The notes beneath the pieces are model-generated. The model worked only from the letters and a program-made list of their open reading frames with translations. It had not been told where the DNA came from and searched no databases. A stretch of 64,000 nucleotides of DNA from Porticoccaceae bacterium. Lineage in GTDB: Bacteria; Pseudomonadota; Gammaproteobacteria; Pseudomonadales; Porticoccaceae. Of this stretch, positions 16,370 to 26,188 are shown piece by piece. Numbering within the stretch: position 1 is the first letter of the stretch; every line of letters starts with the position of its first letter. The stretch lies in NCBI GenBank assembly GCA_026005035.1, contig BPKH01000004.1, forward strand, positions 62,001 through 126,000, written 5' to 3'. Both the position numbers and the translations under genes were made by a program.

Positions 16370-19082
16370 ATGAAGAGCAAGCGCAAGTTGTTGGCCGTGG
16401 CGGTGTCTTCCTTCCCCCTGTGGCAGGTGTTGTCCGCGGCGGCCCAGGAGATCCCGGCGCCCACCCTCGAACCGGCGCAACTGGAGGAGGTGGTCGTCAC
16501 CGCGCGCCTGAAGAGCGGCGTACAGGACGTCTTCTTCGAGCGGCTGGATCACCAGGCGGTCACCGATCTGATGGACGCCGAGTGGATCGGCCGCATCGGC
16601 GATTCCACCGTGGCCACCGCGCTGCGGCGGGTGCCGGGGGTTTCCCTGGTGGAGGACAAGTTCGTCTACGTGCGCGGCCTGGGCGAACGCTACGCCACCA
16701 CGCTGCTCAACGGCGCCGTGGTGCCCTCCCCGGATCTGACCCGCAACGTCCTGCCGCTCGACATCTTCCCCACCAACATCGTCCAAAGCCTGGCGGTGCA
16801 AAAGAGTTACTCGGTGGACCTGCCGGCCCATTTCGCCGGCGGGCTCGTCGACGTGCGCACCCGAGGCATTCCGGAAGGGCCGCTCTTCTCCCTGGAATTG
16901 GGCGTGAGCCAGAACGAGGCGACCAGCGGCAAGGGGTTCACCTACGAGGGCGGCGGCGACGATTGGTGGGGGCACGACGACGGCGAGCGGGCGCTCTCGC
17001 CGCGGGTGCGCGCCGCCCTCGACGCCTTCCAGGGCGACATCGGGGTGGCCAATCTCTACGAGTTTCTGCGCCGCCGCGACCCCCGGCGCCTCTCTGGAGG
17101 ACGCCCGGGCGCTCAACCGGGAAATCGCCCTCGCCTTCAAGCGCGACCTCGGCTTCGAGGAAAAGCGCTATCCCAACTTCGACGGGCAGCTGAGCCTGGG
17201 CCACCGCAAGGTGTTCGACAGTGGCCTCGAGATCGGCCTGCTGGGAGGCGCCTCCTACGACCACCAGTTCGACACCCGCGAGAGCATCGAGCGGGAGTAC
17301 TCCAACCCGGAGGAGGTCTTCGGCGTGCGCACCCGCAGCACCCGCACCGTGGACCTGACCGGCAACCTGGGCTTGGGCGCCCGCTTCGGCGACGAACAGC
17401 GCCTCGAGCTGACCAGCCTGTGGCTGCGCAACACCGAGGACCAGGCGAGCCTGCGCGATTTCTTCACCGACAACCGCAACTTCTCCGACGGCCAGGGGTG
17501 GCGCCACTACGGCATTCGCTACGAAGAGCGGGAGCTGTGGGTGAACCAGGCGCACGGCCGCCACCAGTGGGGGCCGGAGAGCCGACACCTGCTCGATTCC
17601 TGGCTGCCGGCGAGCGCGCTCGACGAAGCCCTGCCCTGGCTCGACGGCCTGCGCTTCGAGTGGTACCTCTCCGACAGCCGCGTGGACAACCAGCTGCCGG
17701 GGGAAACGGGGGTGACGGCGCTGACCGAAAACGACCCGGTGAGCGGTGCCGTGCTCTCATCCAGCGTGCAACTGGCCCAGAGCCTGGTCAACTACCGGTT
17801 CACCGACCTCGAGGACCAGGTGGACAGCCGCGGCTGGCAGCTTTCCTGGCCGTTCCTGGCGGGCGATTTCCGGGGGGAGTTGGCGGGCGGCTGGGACTAC
17901 GTGCGCAAGGCTCGCGAGTACGAACAGCTCGACTTCCAGCTCGGCACCACCGACCCCGACGCCGCCGAGATCGCCCACCTGCCCCTGGACGCGCTGCTCG
18001 CCGACGAGCGGATCCTCGATCCCCGCTACGGCTTCGCGGTGATCGCCTCGCCCACCACCGCCCGCTCCTATCTCGCCGCCCTCACCACCGAGGCCTGGTT
18101 CGCGCAGGTGGACGTCACCTGGCGAGACCGCTGGCGGCTGGTGGTGGGCGCGCGCCGCGAACAGTACATTCAGGCCACCGTGCCCTACGCGCCCCTGGAA
18201 TATCGGGGGCCGAAAACCTCCACCGACCCGGAAGTGCTGGCGCGCGGCGTGTTCGCCGACGACGACTGGTATCCCGCCGTCTCTCTCGTCTACCTGGGGC
18301 AGGATTTCTGGGCCGAGACCTTCCAGTTGCGGCTCGGCTATTCCGAGACGGCGGTGCGGCCCGATCTGCGGGAGGTCTCGGACGCCAGCTTCCGCGACCC
18401 GGTGACGGATCACCTCGTCTTCGGCAACCCCGACGTGGTGCCCAGCCGGGTGAAAAATTACGATCTGCGCGCCGAGTGGTTCTTCGACTCCGGTGACAGC
18501 TTCACCGCCAGCCTGTTCTACAAGGAGATCGAAGATCCCATCGAGTTCTTCCAGGTCCCCGCCGGCGAAGCGGTGTTCGCCTCGCGCATCGTCAACGCCG
18601 ACTCGGCTGAGCTGGCGGGGGTGGAGATCGAGTGGCTGTGGAACCTGGGCCGCCTCCACACCTGGCTGGATCCCTTCTTCTTTGCCGGCAACCTGACCCT
18701 GTTGGACCACGAGCTCGTCGCCGGGGCGGCGGCGGACGCCCCGACGAGTCCCAAGCGGGGGCTCGCCGGCGCCTCCGACTACGTGGCCAACGTCCAGCTG
18801 GGTTTCGACTCCCCGGACGGGCGCCACGCGGCGACCCTGGTCTACAACGTCTTCGACGAGCGACTCTACATCGCCGGGCGCCTGGGCACGCCCGACACCT
18901 ACGAGGAGCCGTTCCATTCCCTCGACTTGAACTACTTCTTCTACTGGGGAGAGCACCTGATCCTGAACGCCAAGCTGCGCAACCTGCTCGACGATTCGGT
19001 CACCCTTCGCCAGGGGGGCGTCGAGGTCTACGACGAGGAGCGCGGCATCGAGGGTGTCCTGTCGCTGCAGTGGCGGCTGTGA
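16370..19082 (+). CDS. TonB-dependent outer-membrane receptor (single-base frameshift)
   Basis: Read through one frameshift, the product is about 903 residues. A signal peptide is followed by the TonB box EEVVVTA (residues 39-45) and a plug domain with FVYVRGLGERYATTLLNG and NVLPLDIFPTNIVQSLAVQK. A long beta-barrel ends in an aromatic-rich terminus with Leu last (EGVLSLQWRL). The frame breaks at a five-C run (17080-17084); removing one C joins RRRDPG to ASLEDARALNREIALAF. The ligand is unknown. Position directly after the lipoprotein suggests the two act together, perhaps on a phosphate-containing substrate. No separate promoter is visible. Confidence 0.87.
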
Positions 19083-19184
19083 GCTGAGGGACGGTTGCCG
19101 CGGCGAGGGGGTGGCCGGGCGGCGGGAGCGGTCGCGGCCCGGAGAGGGGGCGGTGGCTCGCCCCGCGCGCCGCCGCGGGGCTGG

Positions 19185-19190
19185 TAAAAT
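19185..19190 (+). promoter_or_regulatory. -10 element (TAAAAT) for mrdA operon
   Basis: TAAAAT lies in GC-rich DNA 31 bases before the mrdA ATG, the same distance as the TATAAT before proA. No -35 match is evident. The 137 bases between the receptor and mrdA show nothing else. Confidence 0.45.
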
Positions 19191-19220
19191 GGCCCTTTGC
19201 CGCGCGCCCCGCGCCCTGTC

Positions 19221-21080
19221 ATGAAGCCGGCACCTTTTCCGGATCCGGAGCGGGACCGGCGGGTAGTGACCCGCCGCCTGCTCGCCAGTGGACTCTTCGT
19301 CCTCCTGGGCTGCGCCCTGCTGGCGGCCCGCTACTACCAGTTGCAGGTGATCCGCCACCAGGACTTCGCCACCCAATCCGAGGCCAACCGGGTCCACGTC
19401 CTGCCCCTGCCGCCGAGCCGGGGGCTCATCTTCGACCGCAACGGCGAGTTGCTGGCCGACAATCGGCCCGGCTTCACCCTATCGGTGGTGGTCGAGCGGG
19501 CGGGAGACCTGTCTGGCCTGCTCGCGCGCCTCGACCGGCTTGTCGATCTCAGCGACGAGGAACTCGCCCGCTTCGAACGCCTCAAGGGGCGGCGCAAACC
19601 CTACGAGCCGGTGCCTTTGCGGGTGAGCCTCAGCGAGGAAGAGCGCAGCCGGATCGCCGTGGAGGAGTACCGACTGCCCGGCGTCGAGGTGACGGCGGAA
19701 CTGATCCGCCACTACCCCCACGGCCCCCTGTTGGCCCACGTGGTCGGCTACGTCGGGCGGATCAACGAGCGAGAGCTGGAGACCCTAGACCCGGTGCGCT
19801 ACAGCGGCACCTACGTGGTGGGCAAGACCGGCCTGGAGAAGTACTACGAAGACGCCCTGATGGGCGAGGTGGGCTACGAATACGTGGAGACCAACGCCCG
19901 CGGCCGGGTGATGCGGGTGCTGGAGCGGATTCCCCCCGCGGCCGGCCGCGACCTGGTGTTGGGACTGGACCTGCGGCTGCAGGAGGCGGCCTGGGAGGCC
20001 CTGGGCGATGCCCGGGGAGCGTTGGCCATGCTGGATGTGCGCTCCGGGGCGGTCTTGGCACTGGTCAGCAAGCCCTCCTTCGACCCCAATCCCTTCGTCA
20101 GTGGGATCGACGCCGCCAGTTACCGCGCCCTTCTCGAGTCCCCCGGCCGCCCGCTCTTCCATCGCGCGATCCAGGGGCAGTATCCCCCCGGTTCGACGGT
20201 CAAGCCGGCGTTTGCGCTCGCCGCCCTGGCCGAGGGAGCGATGGGGCTCGACACGGCGATCTACGACCCCGGCTATTTCACCCTGCCGGGGTCGAGCCGG
20301 CGCTACCGGGATTGGCGCAAGGGCGGTCACGGGTGGGTGGACGTTCACGACGCCATCGTCCAATCCTGCGACACCTACTTCTACACCGCCGGGGTCCGCC
20401 TCGGCATCGAGCGCTTGGCCCGCTGGGGTCGCGCCTTCGGCCTCGGCGAACCGACCGGCATCGACCTGCCGGGGGAGAGCGCCGGGATCATGCCCGATCG
20501 CGCCTGGAAGCGAGCCGCCAAGGGGCGGCCCTGGTACCCGGGGGACACCGTCAACGCCAGCATCGGCCAGGGGTACGTGCTCGCGACTCCCCTGCAATTG
20601 GCGGTGATGGCGGCTCGGCTCGCCCGACGCGGCGAGCGCCTGGTGCCGCGCCTGGCGCTGCGGGTGGGGGAGGAGCCCCTGGCGCTGCCCCTCCTCGCGG
20701 GACGGATCGAGGCGCCGGAGGCAGACTGGGACGCGGTGCTCGATGCCATGGTGGACGTCGTCCACGGGCCGCGGGGCACCGCCAAGGGGATCGCCGCCGG
20801 ACTTTCCTACACCATCGCCGGCAAGACCGGCACCGCCCAGGTCTATTCCCTGGGCCAAGAGGAGACCTACGACGAGCGGCGCGTCGCCCAGCACCGGCGC
20901 GACCACGCCCTGTTCATCGCCTTCGCCCCGGCGGAGCGGCCGGAAGTGGCGCTGGGTTTGATCGTGGAAAACGGCGGGCACGGGTCGAGCGCCGCCGCGC
21001 CGGTGGCGCGGCGGGTCCTGGACCGCTACATGGCCCTGTACCACGGCGACGGAGGAGCGAGCGATGCAGCGGCGCGCTGA
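19221..21080 (+). CDS. mrdA: Peptidoglycan transpeptidase PBP2
   Basis: PBP2 crosslinks peptidoglycan during rod elongation, working with RodA in the inner membrane. The 619-residue product has an N-terminal membrane anchor (ASGLFVLLGCALLAARYYQL), the class B dimerisation domain (PPSRGLIFDRNGELLADNRP), and a transpeptidase domain with the catalytic serine in GSTVKP, the SCD motif (QSCDTYFY) and KTGTAQV. I use the ATG at 19221; an upstream TTG would add eight residues without support. rodA overlaps the end by 17 bases. Confidence 0.97.
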   Translation: MKPAPFPDPERDRRVVTRRLLASGLFVLLGCALLAARYYQLQVIRHQDFATQSEANRVHVLPLPPSRGLIFDRNGELLADNRPGFTLSVVVERAGDLSGLLARLDRLVDLSDEELARFERLKGRRKPYEPVPLRVSLSEEERSRIAVEEYRLPGVEVTAELIRHYPHGPLLAHVVGYVGRINERELETLDPVRYSGTYVVGKTGLEKYYEDALMGEVGYEYVETNARGRVMRVLERIPPAAGRDLVLGLDLRLQEAAWEALGDARGALAMLDVRSGAVLALVSKPSFDPNPFVSGIDAASYRALLESPGRPLFHRAIQGQYPPGSTVKPAFALAALAEGAMGLDTAIYDPGYFTLPGSSRRYRDWRKGGHGWVDVHDAIVQSCDTYFYTAGVRLGIERLARWGRAFGLGEPTGIDLPGESAGIMPDRAWKRAAKGRPWYPGDTVNASIGQGYVLATPLQLAVMAARLARRGERLVPRLALRVGEEPLALPLLAGRIEAPEADWDAVLDAMVDVVHGPRGTAKGIAAGLSYTIAGKTGTAQVYSLGQEETYDERRVAQHRRDHALFIAFAPAERPEVALGLIVENGGHGSSAAAPVARRVLDRYMALYHGDGGASDAAAR

Positions 21081-22203
21081 GTACGTCCGCGCCCTGAAGC
21101 CGCCGGGCGCGGGCCTCTACCGCGCCCGGCGGCGGCGCGGTTTGGTGGTGGACCTGCCGCTCTTGGCCCTGCTCGCGATCGCCTGCGCGGCCGGCCTTCT
21201 GGTGTTGCTGAGCGCTTCGGGGCACGAGTGGGGTTATGTGCGCCGCCAGGCGGTGTTCATGGCGTTGGGATTCGCGGCGATGCTCGCCGTGGCCCAGGTG
21301 GAGGTGCGCACCCTGCGCCGCTTCGCACCCCTCGTGTACGTGGCGGGGCTCGTCTTGCTGGCGTTGGTGCCCTGGTTCGGCGTCGAGGCCAAGGGCGCGC
21401 GGCGGTGGCTCGACCTGGGGCCGCTGCGCTTCCAGCCGGCGGAGCTCCTCAAGATCGCCAACCCGCTGGTGGTGGCCGCCTTTCTCGCCGCCCGCCCCCT
21501 GCCGCCCCGCTGGTGGGAGGTGCTGGCGGCGGCCGGCCTGCTCGCCGTGCCGGCGGTCCTGGTGGGCCTGCAGCCGGACCTGGGGACCGCCATCCTCATC
21601 TTTGCCGCGGGGTTTTTCGCCCTCTTCCTGGCCGGCCTGGAGAAGCGCTACCTGGCCGCTGCCGGCCTCCTCGCCCTCGCCGCCGCGCCCCTGTTCTGGT
21701 TCTATCTGCTGCACGACTACCAGCGGACGCGGATTCTCACCCTCCTCGATCCGCAGCGGGACAAACTGGGGGCCGGGTGGAACATCATCCAGTCCACCAC
21801 CGCCATCGGCTCGGGGGGGTGGTTCGGCAAGGGTTGGCAGCGGGGGACCCAGTCGCAGCTCGATTTTCTGCCGGAAAGTCACACCGATTTCATCGTCGCG
21901 GTCCTGGCCGAAGAGTTCGGCCTCGTGGGCGTGCTGGCGTTGATCGCCCTCTATCTGCTCTTGGTGCTCCGCGGGCTGGCCATCGCCTTGGGGGCGCGCA
22001 GCACCTTCGCCCGGTTGCTCGCGGGGAGCCTGGCGCTGACCTTTTTCGTCTACGTCTTCGTCAACCTGGGGATGGTGGCGGGGATCCTGCCGGTGGTGGG
22101 CGTCCCCCTGCCGTTTTTCAGCTACGGCGGCACCGCGCTGCTCACCCTCTTCGTGGGCTTTGGTATCCTCATGGCGGTCGCGGGCGAACGGAAGGAAAGC
22201 TGA
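21064..22203 (+). CDS. rodA: Rod-shape SEDS glycosyltransferase RodA
   Basis: RodA polymerises glycan strands from lipid II as the partner of PBP2. The 379-residue product is an integral membrane protein with about ten hydrophobic segments. SEDS hallmarks are KGARRWLDLGPLRFQPAEL, QPDLGTAILI, LPESHTDFIVAVLAEEFGL and GVPLPFFSYGG. The start codon is inside the end of mrdA, so the two are probably translationally coupled. Confidence 0.97.
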   Translation: MQRRAEYVRALKPPGAGLYRARRRRGLVVDLPLLALLAIACAAGLLVLLSASGHEWGYVRRQAVFMALGFAAMLAVAQVEVRTLRRFAPLVYVAGLVLLALVPWFGVEAKGARRWLDLGPLRFQPAELLKIANPLVVAAFLAARPLPPRWWEVLAAAGLLAVPAVLVGLQPDLGTAILIFAAGFFALFLAGLEKRYLAAAGLLALAAAPLFWFYLLHDYQRTRILTLLDPQRDKLGAGWNIIQSTTAIGSGGWFGKGWQRGTQSQLDFLPESHTDFIVAVLAEEFGLVGVLALIALYLLLVLRGLAIALGARSTFARLLAGSLALTFFVYVFVNLGMVAGILPVVGVPLPFFSYGGTALLTLFVGFGILMAVAGERKES

Positions 22204-22204
22204 A

Positions 22205-23188
22205 GTGACGGGTCGGCGACGGCTGGGAGCGCTTCTCGGCGCCGCACTCCTCGCCGCGCAGGCGGTGGCGGCGGGCTATGCCGACCATCCCGCCGCGCGC
22301 GCCTTCGCGAAGCGCCTGGCCGCCTGTTGCGGCTTTTCCGAGGAAGAGGTGCGGGCGACCCTCGCCCGGGCGCGGCCGAGCCCCGCCGTGCTCGAGGCCA
22401 TGGCGCGGCCCGCCGAGCGGACCCTGAATTGGGCGGAGTACCGCCGCATTTTCCTCGGCGAGCGGCGGATCGACGAGGGGGCGGCGTTCTGGCGCCGCCA
22501 CCGCCGCGTCTTGGCAGAGGTCTCGGCGCGCTACGGGGTGGACCCGGCGGTGGTGGTGGCAATCCTCGGGGTGGAAACCTTTTACGGTCGCAACACCGGC
22601 CGCCATCGGGTGCTGGATGCCCTGGCGACCCTGGCCTTCGACTACCCGCCGCGCAGCCCCTTTTTCCGCCGCGAGCTGGAGGCGTTCCTCCTCCTCGCCC
22701 GGGAAGAGGGCTTGGACCCAACCGAGCCGCGGGGCTCCTACGCCGGCGCCATGGGACTTGCGCAGTTCATGCCGAGCAGCTACCGCGTCTACGCGGTGGA
22801 CCAGGATGGCGACGGGCACCGCGACCTGTGGCGCAATCCCGCCGACGCCGCGGCCAGCGTCGCCGCCTACCTAGCGGGCCACGGCTGGCGGGCCGGCGAG
22901 CCGGTGGCGGTGCGGGTGGCAGCGCCGGTGCGGGAGCCGGCGCTGCCGTTCAACCGGCTCGAGCGCCCCAGGCTGACCCTGGAGCAGCTCGCTGCCTCGG
23001 GCATGCCGCTCCCCGAGGGCCTGGCCGCGGAAATGGCGGCGATGCCGCTGCGCCTGGAGGGGGAAGAGGGGGTCGAGTACTGGCTGGGCTTTGCCAACTT
23101 CTACGCCATCACCCGCTACAACCACAGCCACCTCTACGCGATGGCGGTGCACCAGTTGAGCGAGGAGATCCGGCGGCGGGTGGGCTGA
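22205..23188 (+). CDS. mltB: Lytic murein transglycosylase B (soluble form)
   Basis: MltB cleaves the glycan strand with formation of 1,6-anhydromuropeptides in the periplasm. The 327-residue product starts at a GTG two bases after rodA, with GGAAAG upstream. It has a type I signal peptide ending AVAA, and no lipobox cysteine, so unlike E. coli MltB it should be soluble, as in the Pseudomonas SltB1 group. The catalytic glutamate is in VAILGVETFYGRNTG, and GAMGLAQFMPSSYRVYAVDQ with DGDGHRDLW marks the SLT family 3 fold. The next gene overlaps its stop by one base. Confidence 0.95.
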   Translation: MTGRRRLGALLGAALLAAQAVAAGYADHPAARAFAKRLAACCGFSEEEVRATLARARPSPAVLEAMARPAERTLNWAEYRRIFLGERRIDEGAAFWRRHRRVLAEVSARYGVDPAVVVAILGVETFYGRNTGRHRVLDALATLAFDYPPRSPFFRRELEAFLLLAREEGLDPTEPRGSYAGAMGLAQFMPSSYRVYAVDQDGDGHRDLWRNPADAAASVAAYLAGHGWRAGEPVAVRVAAPVREPALPFNRLERPRLTLEQLAASGMPLPEGLAAEMAAMPLRLEGEEGVEYWLGFANFYAITRYNHSHLYAMAVHQLSEEIRRRVG

Positions 23189-23997
23189 TGGCCGGGCGCC
23201 CCTTCCCGCTCGTCCGGCTGCGCGGCCTATGGGCCGCGGCGCTGGCCCTGCTGCTCGCCGCCTGCGCCGGCCAGGTCAAGGATGGCGCGCCCCGCCGCGC
23301 TCTCGACCCCGACGCCATCGCCGATGCGGAGCCGCGGCCCGAGCCCTATTCGCGCCGGGGCAACCAGAGCCCCTACCGGGTGTTCGGCAAGACCTACCAC
23401 GTGCTCCCCACCCACCGCAACTACCGGGCGCGGGGTATCGCCTCCTGGTACGGGACCGCCTTCCACGGCAAGACCACCTCTAGCGGCGAACCCTACGACA
23501 TGTACGCCATGACCGCGGCCCACAAAACCCTGCCGATCCCCTGTTACGTGGAGGTGACCAACTTGGAAAACGGCCGGCGCGCCATCGTCCGGGTCAACGA
23601 CCGCGGCCCCTTCGTGGGGGGGCGGCTCATCGACCTCTCCTGGGCCGCGGCCCGCAAACTGGGCATCGACCAAAGCGGCACGGCCCTGGTGGAGGTGGTG
23701 GCCATCGATCCGGCCGCGTGGGATCCCCGCGCCCCCCGCCCGCCGCTGCGCAAGGAGCCCCAGGTGCGCACCTTTCTCCAGGTGGGCGCCTTCTCCACCG
23801 CCGCCGCCGCCGAGCGCTGGCGCCGCGAGCGGGTGCATCGCACGGGGTATCCCAGCGAGGTGCGCACCGCCGAGCAGGGGGGGCGACGGCTGTACAAGGT
23901 GCTGGTGGGCCCCTTCGCGGATCCGGGGGCGCTGGCCGAGGCCCGGAAAGCCTTGGCCCGCAAGGCCGGCCTCTCTTCCTTCGTCTTCACCGAGTAG
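23188..23997 (+). CDS. rlpA: Septal-ring lytic lipoprotein RlpA
   Basis: RlpA cuts denuded peptidoglycan and localises to division septa. The 269-residue product has a lipobox (LLAAC), a double-psi beta-barrel domain (ARGIASWYGTAFHGKTTSSG, then MTAAHKTLPIP and VRVNDRGPFVGGRLIDLS) holding the conserved Glu-, His- and Asp-bearing motifs, and a C-terminal SPOR domain (TFLQVGAFSTAAAAERW to YKVLVGPF) that binds naked glycan. The start overlaps the mltB stop (TGATG). The order mltB-rlpA-dacA matches Pseudomonas. Confidence 0.96.
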   Translation: MAGRPFPLVRLRGLWAAALALLLAACAGQVKDGAPRRALDPDAIADAEPRPEPYSRRGNQSPYRVFGKTYHVLPTHRNYRARGIASWYGTAFHGKTTSSGEPYDMYAMTAAHKTLPIPCYVEVTNLENGRRAIVRVNDRGPFVGGRLIDLSWAAARKLGIDQSGTALVEVVAIDPAAWDPRAPRPPLRKEPQVRTFLQVGAFSTAAAAERWRRERVHRTGYPSEVRTAEQGGRRLYKVLVGPFADPGALAEARKALARKAGLSSFVFTE

Positions 23998-24012
23998 GGA
24001 GTTGCGCCGTGG

Positions 24013-24018
24013 TAGAAT
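24013..24018 (+). promoter_or_regulatory. -10-like TAGAAT upstream of dacA
   Basis: TAGAAT occurs in a short AT-rich patch just after the rlpA stop and 38 bases before the dacA ATG. A -35 is not obvious. It may be an internal promoter for dacA-ybeD-lipB-lipA. Confidence 0.4.
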
Positions 24019-24055
24019 TTTGTTTCCCCGGGCCCACGAGCGTGGAGCAGCCACT

Positions 24056-25246
24056 ATGAGGACGGGAGCGCCGCGTCTCGTCGCCATTCTGCTGTGGATT
24101 TGCGCCGCCTGGGCCCCCGGGCTCGGCGCCGAGATGTTGGTTCCGGCGCCCCCCGAGGTGGACGCCCGCGCCTATTTGTTGATGGACGCCGCCACCGGCG
24201 CGGTGATTGCCGAGCACAACGCCCGCGAGCGCCATCCCCCGGCGAGTCTCACCAAGATGATGACCAGCTATCTGGTGTCCAAGGAGATCGCCGAGGGACG
24301 GCTCAAGGAGGACGACCTGGTGCGCGTCAGCGAGCACGCCTGGCGAACCGGGGGCTGGGCGAGCGGCAGCTCGGTGATGTCCCTGTTGCCGGGGGAAGAG
24401 GTGCGGGTGATCGACCTCCTGCGGGGGGTGATCATCATGTCGGGCAACGACGCCTCCATCGCCCTGGCCGAGCACATCGCCGGCTCCGAGGAGGTCTTCG
24501 CCGACCTGATGAACCAGCAGGCGAAGCTCCTGGGACTGGCCGACACCCATTTCACCAACTCCACGGGGCTGCCCGATCCCAACCACTACTCCACCGCCTA
24601 CGACATGGCGCTCCTGGCCCGGGCGCTGATCCACGACTTTCCCGAGCACTACCGGATCTACGCCGAGAAGTACTTCGAGCACAGCGGCCACCGGCAAGCA
24701 AACCGCAACCGCCTCCTGTGGCGCGATCCCAGCGTGGACGGGGTCAAGACGGGTCACACCAGCGAGGCTGGTTACTGCCTGGTGGCTTCGGCCGAGCGCG
24801 ACGGCATGCGGCTCATCGCCGTGGTGCTCGGTGCGGCCAGCGAGGAGGCCCGCGCCCGCCACGCCCAGGCGCTGTTGGCCTACGGCTTTCGCTTCTACGA
24901 AACGGCCCGCCTGGTGGCGGCGGGGGAGGTGGTCGTTCCCCAGGCGCGCGTCTGGTACGGCGATCGCGATCGGGTGGACCTGGTGGCCGGCGGCGAGGTG
25001 TTGGCCACGGTGCCGCGCGGCAGCCGCGAATCCCTCGAGCGGCAGGTGGATCTCCCCGGCCGCCTCGAGGCGCCCTTCGCGAAGGGGCAACAGGTGGGGA
25101 CGGTGCGCTTTCGCCGCGGCGAGCAGGTAGTGGGGGAAGCCCCCTTGGTGGCCGGCGCGGAGGTCGCCCGCGGAGGTCTGTTCTCCCGCCTGTGGGACTT
25201 CCTGGTGCTGTTCTTCATGGGCCTGTTCGGGGAGGGAGATGGTTGA
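24056..25246 (+). CDS. dacA: D-alanyl-D-alanine carboxypeptidase (PBP5/6 type)
   Basis: This enzyme trims the terminal D-Ala from pentapeptides in the periplasm. The 396-residue product has a signal peptide ending LGA, the three active-site motifs SLTKMM, SGN (IIMSGNDAS) and KTG (GVKTGHT), a C-terminal beta domain, and an amphipathic tail (LFSRLWDFLVLFFMGLF) that would anchor it to the membrane surface. GGAG lies 8 bases before the ATG at 24056. The end overlaps ybeD by eight bases. Confidence 0.96.
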   Translation: MRTGAPRLVAILLWICAAWAPGLGAEMLVPAPPEVDARAYLLMDAATGAVIAEHNARERHPPASLTKMMTSYLVSKEIAEGRLKEDDLVRVSEHAWRTGGWASGSSVMSLLPGEEVRVIDLLRGVIIMSGNDASIALAEHIAGSEEVFADLMNQQAKLLGLADTHFTNSTGLPDPNHYSTAYDMALLARALIHDFPEHYRIYAEKYFEHSGHRQANRNRLLWRDPSVDGVKTGHTSEAGYCLVASAERDGMRLIAVVLGAASEEARARHAQALLAYGFRFYETARLVAAGEVVVPQARVWYGDRDRVDLVAGGEVLATVPRGSRESLERQVDLPGRLEAPFAKGQQVGTVRFRRGEQVVGEAPLVAGAEVARGGLFSRLWDFLVLFFMGLFGEGDG

Positions 25247-25499
25247 GGCGCTGGTCAGCTTCCCCTGCCCCTGGCCCATCAAGGTGGTGGGGGAGGCGAG
25301 CCCCGAGCTGGACGCCGCCGTGGTGGCGGTGATGGCTCGCCATGCACCGGGATTCGATCCGGAGCGGATCCGGGTGCGGGAAAGCCGCACGGGCCGCTAT
25401 CGCGCCCTGTCGCTCACCATCACCGCCACCGGCGAGGCCCAGCTGCGCGCGATCGTGCGGGAATTGGAAGCCTGCCCCCAGGTGCGGTTGGTGCTCTGA
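25239..25499 (+). CDS. ybeD: YbeD-family (DUF493) protein
   Basis: The 86-residue product has the alpha-beta sandwich of the YbeD family: [20 protein letters not shown] at the start, the central [16 protein letters not shown], and a C-terminal ECP-like ACPQVRLVL. Its biochemical role is not established; an ACT-like regulatory function has been proposed for the family. It lies between dacA and lipB, overlapping both, which is the usual location. Confidence 0.94.
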   Translation: MVEALVSFPCPWPIKVVGEASPELDAAVVAVMARHAPGFDPERIRVRESRTGRYRALSLTITATGEAQLRAIVRELEACPQVRLVL

Positions 25500-26188
25500 T
25501 GGATTGCCTCATCGTGCGGGAGTTGGGACGCAGGTCCTACGAGCCGGTCTTCGCCGCCATGCGCGCCTTCACCGACCAGCGCACCGCCGAGACCCCCGAC
25601 GAGCTGTGGTGGGTGGAGCACGACCCCGTCTACACCCTCGGGCAGGCCGGGCGGGAAGAGCATCTCCTCGCTCCCGGGGAGATCCCGGTGCTGCGGGTGG
25701 ACCGGGGCGGGCAGGTCACCTACCACGGTCCGGGACAGATCGTCGGCTACCCGCTGGTGGACCTGCGCCGCCGCGACCTGGGCGTGCGCGAGTGGGTGAC
25801 GATCCTCGAGACTTGCATGATCGACGCTCTGGCGGCGGTGGGCATCGCCGCCTATGCGCGCCGCGAGGCGCCCGGCGTCTACGTCGCGGTTCCGGGCGGG
25901 GGGCATCGCAAGATCGGCTCCCTGGGCATCCGGGTGAGGCGGGGGGCCAGTTACCATGGCCTCGCCCTCAACGTGGACATGGACCTCACCCCTTTTCGGC
26001 GCATCGATCCCTGCGGCCAGCGGGGGCTCGAAGTGACCCAGGTGGCCGATCTGCTGCCGCCGGGCGCGGCCCCCGACTTTGCCGGCCTCAAGCGGTCGAT
26101 GGCCGAATCCCTGGCCCGCGCGCTGGGCTTTGCCGGCATCGAGAGCGCACCGCCGCCCCCCATCCCCTGCGAGGAACCGGTTTCATGA
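25499..26188 (+). CDS. lipB: Octanoyltransferase LipB
   Basis: LipB moves octanoyl from acyl carrier protein to lipoyl domains, the first step of protein lipoylation. The 229-residue product contains the family signature [20 protein letters not shown], the catalytic Lys in [12 protein letters not shown], and the catalytic Cys in [13 protein letters not shown]. The start overlaps ybeD, and its stop overlaps lipA. The product then feeds LipA, encoded next. Confidence 0.97.
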   Translation: MDCLIVRELGRRSYEPVFAAMRAFTDQRTAETPDELWWVEHDPVYTLGQAGREEHLLAPGEIPVLRVDRGGQVTYHGPGQIVGYPLVDLRRRDLGVREWVTILETCMIDALAAVGIAAYARREAPGVYVAVPGGGHRKIGSLGIRVRRGASYHGLALNVDMDLTPFRRIDPCGQRGLEVTQVADLLPPGAAPDFAGLKRSMAESLARALGFAGIESAPPPPIPCEEPVS

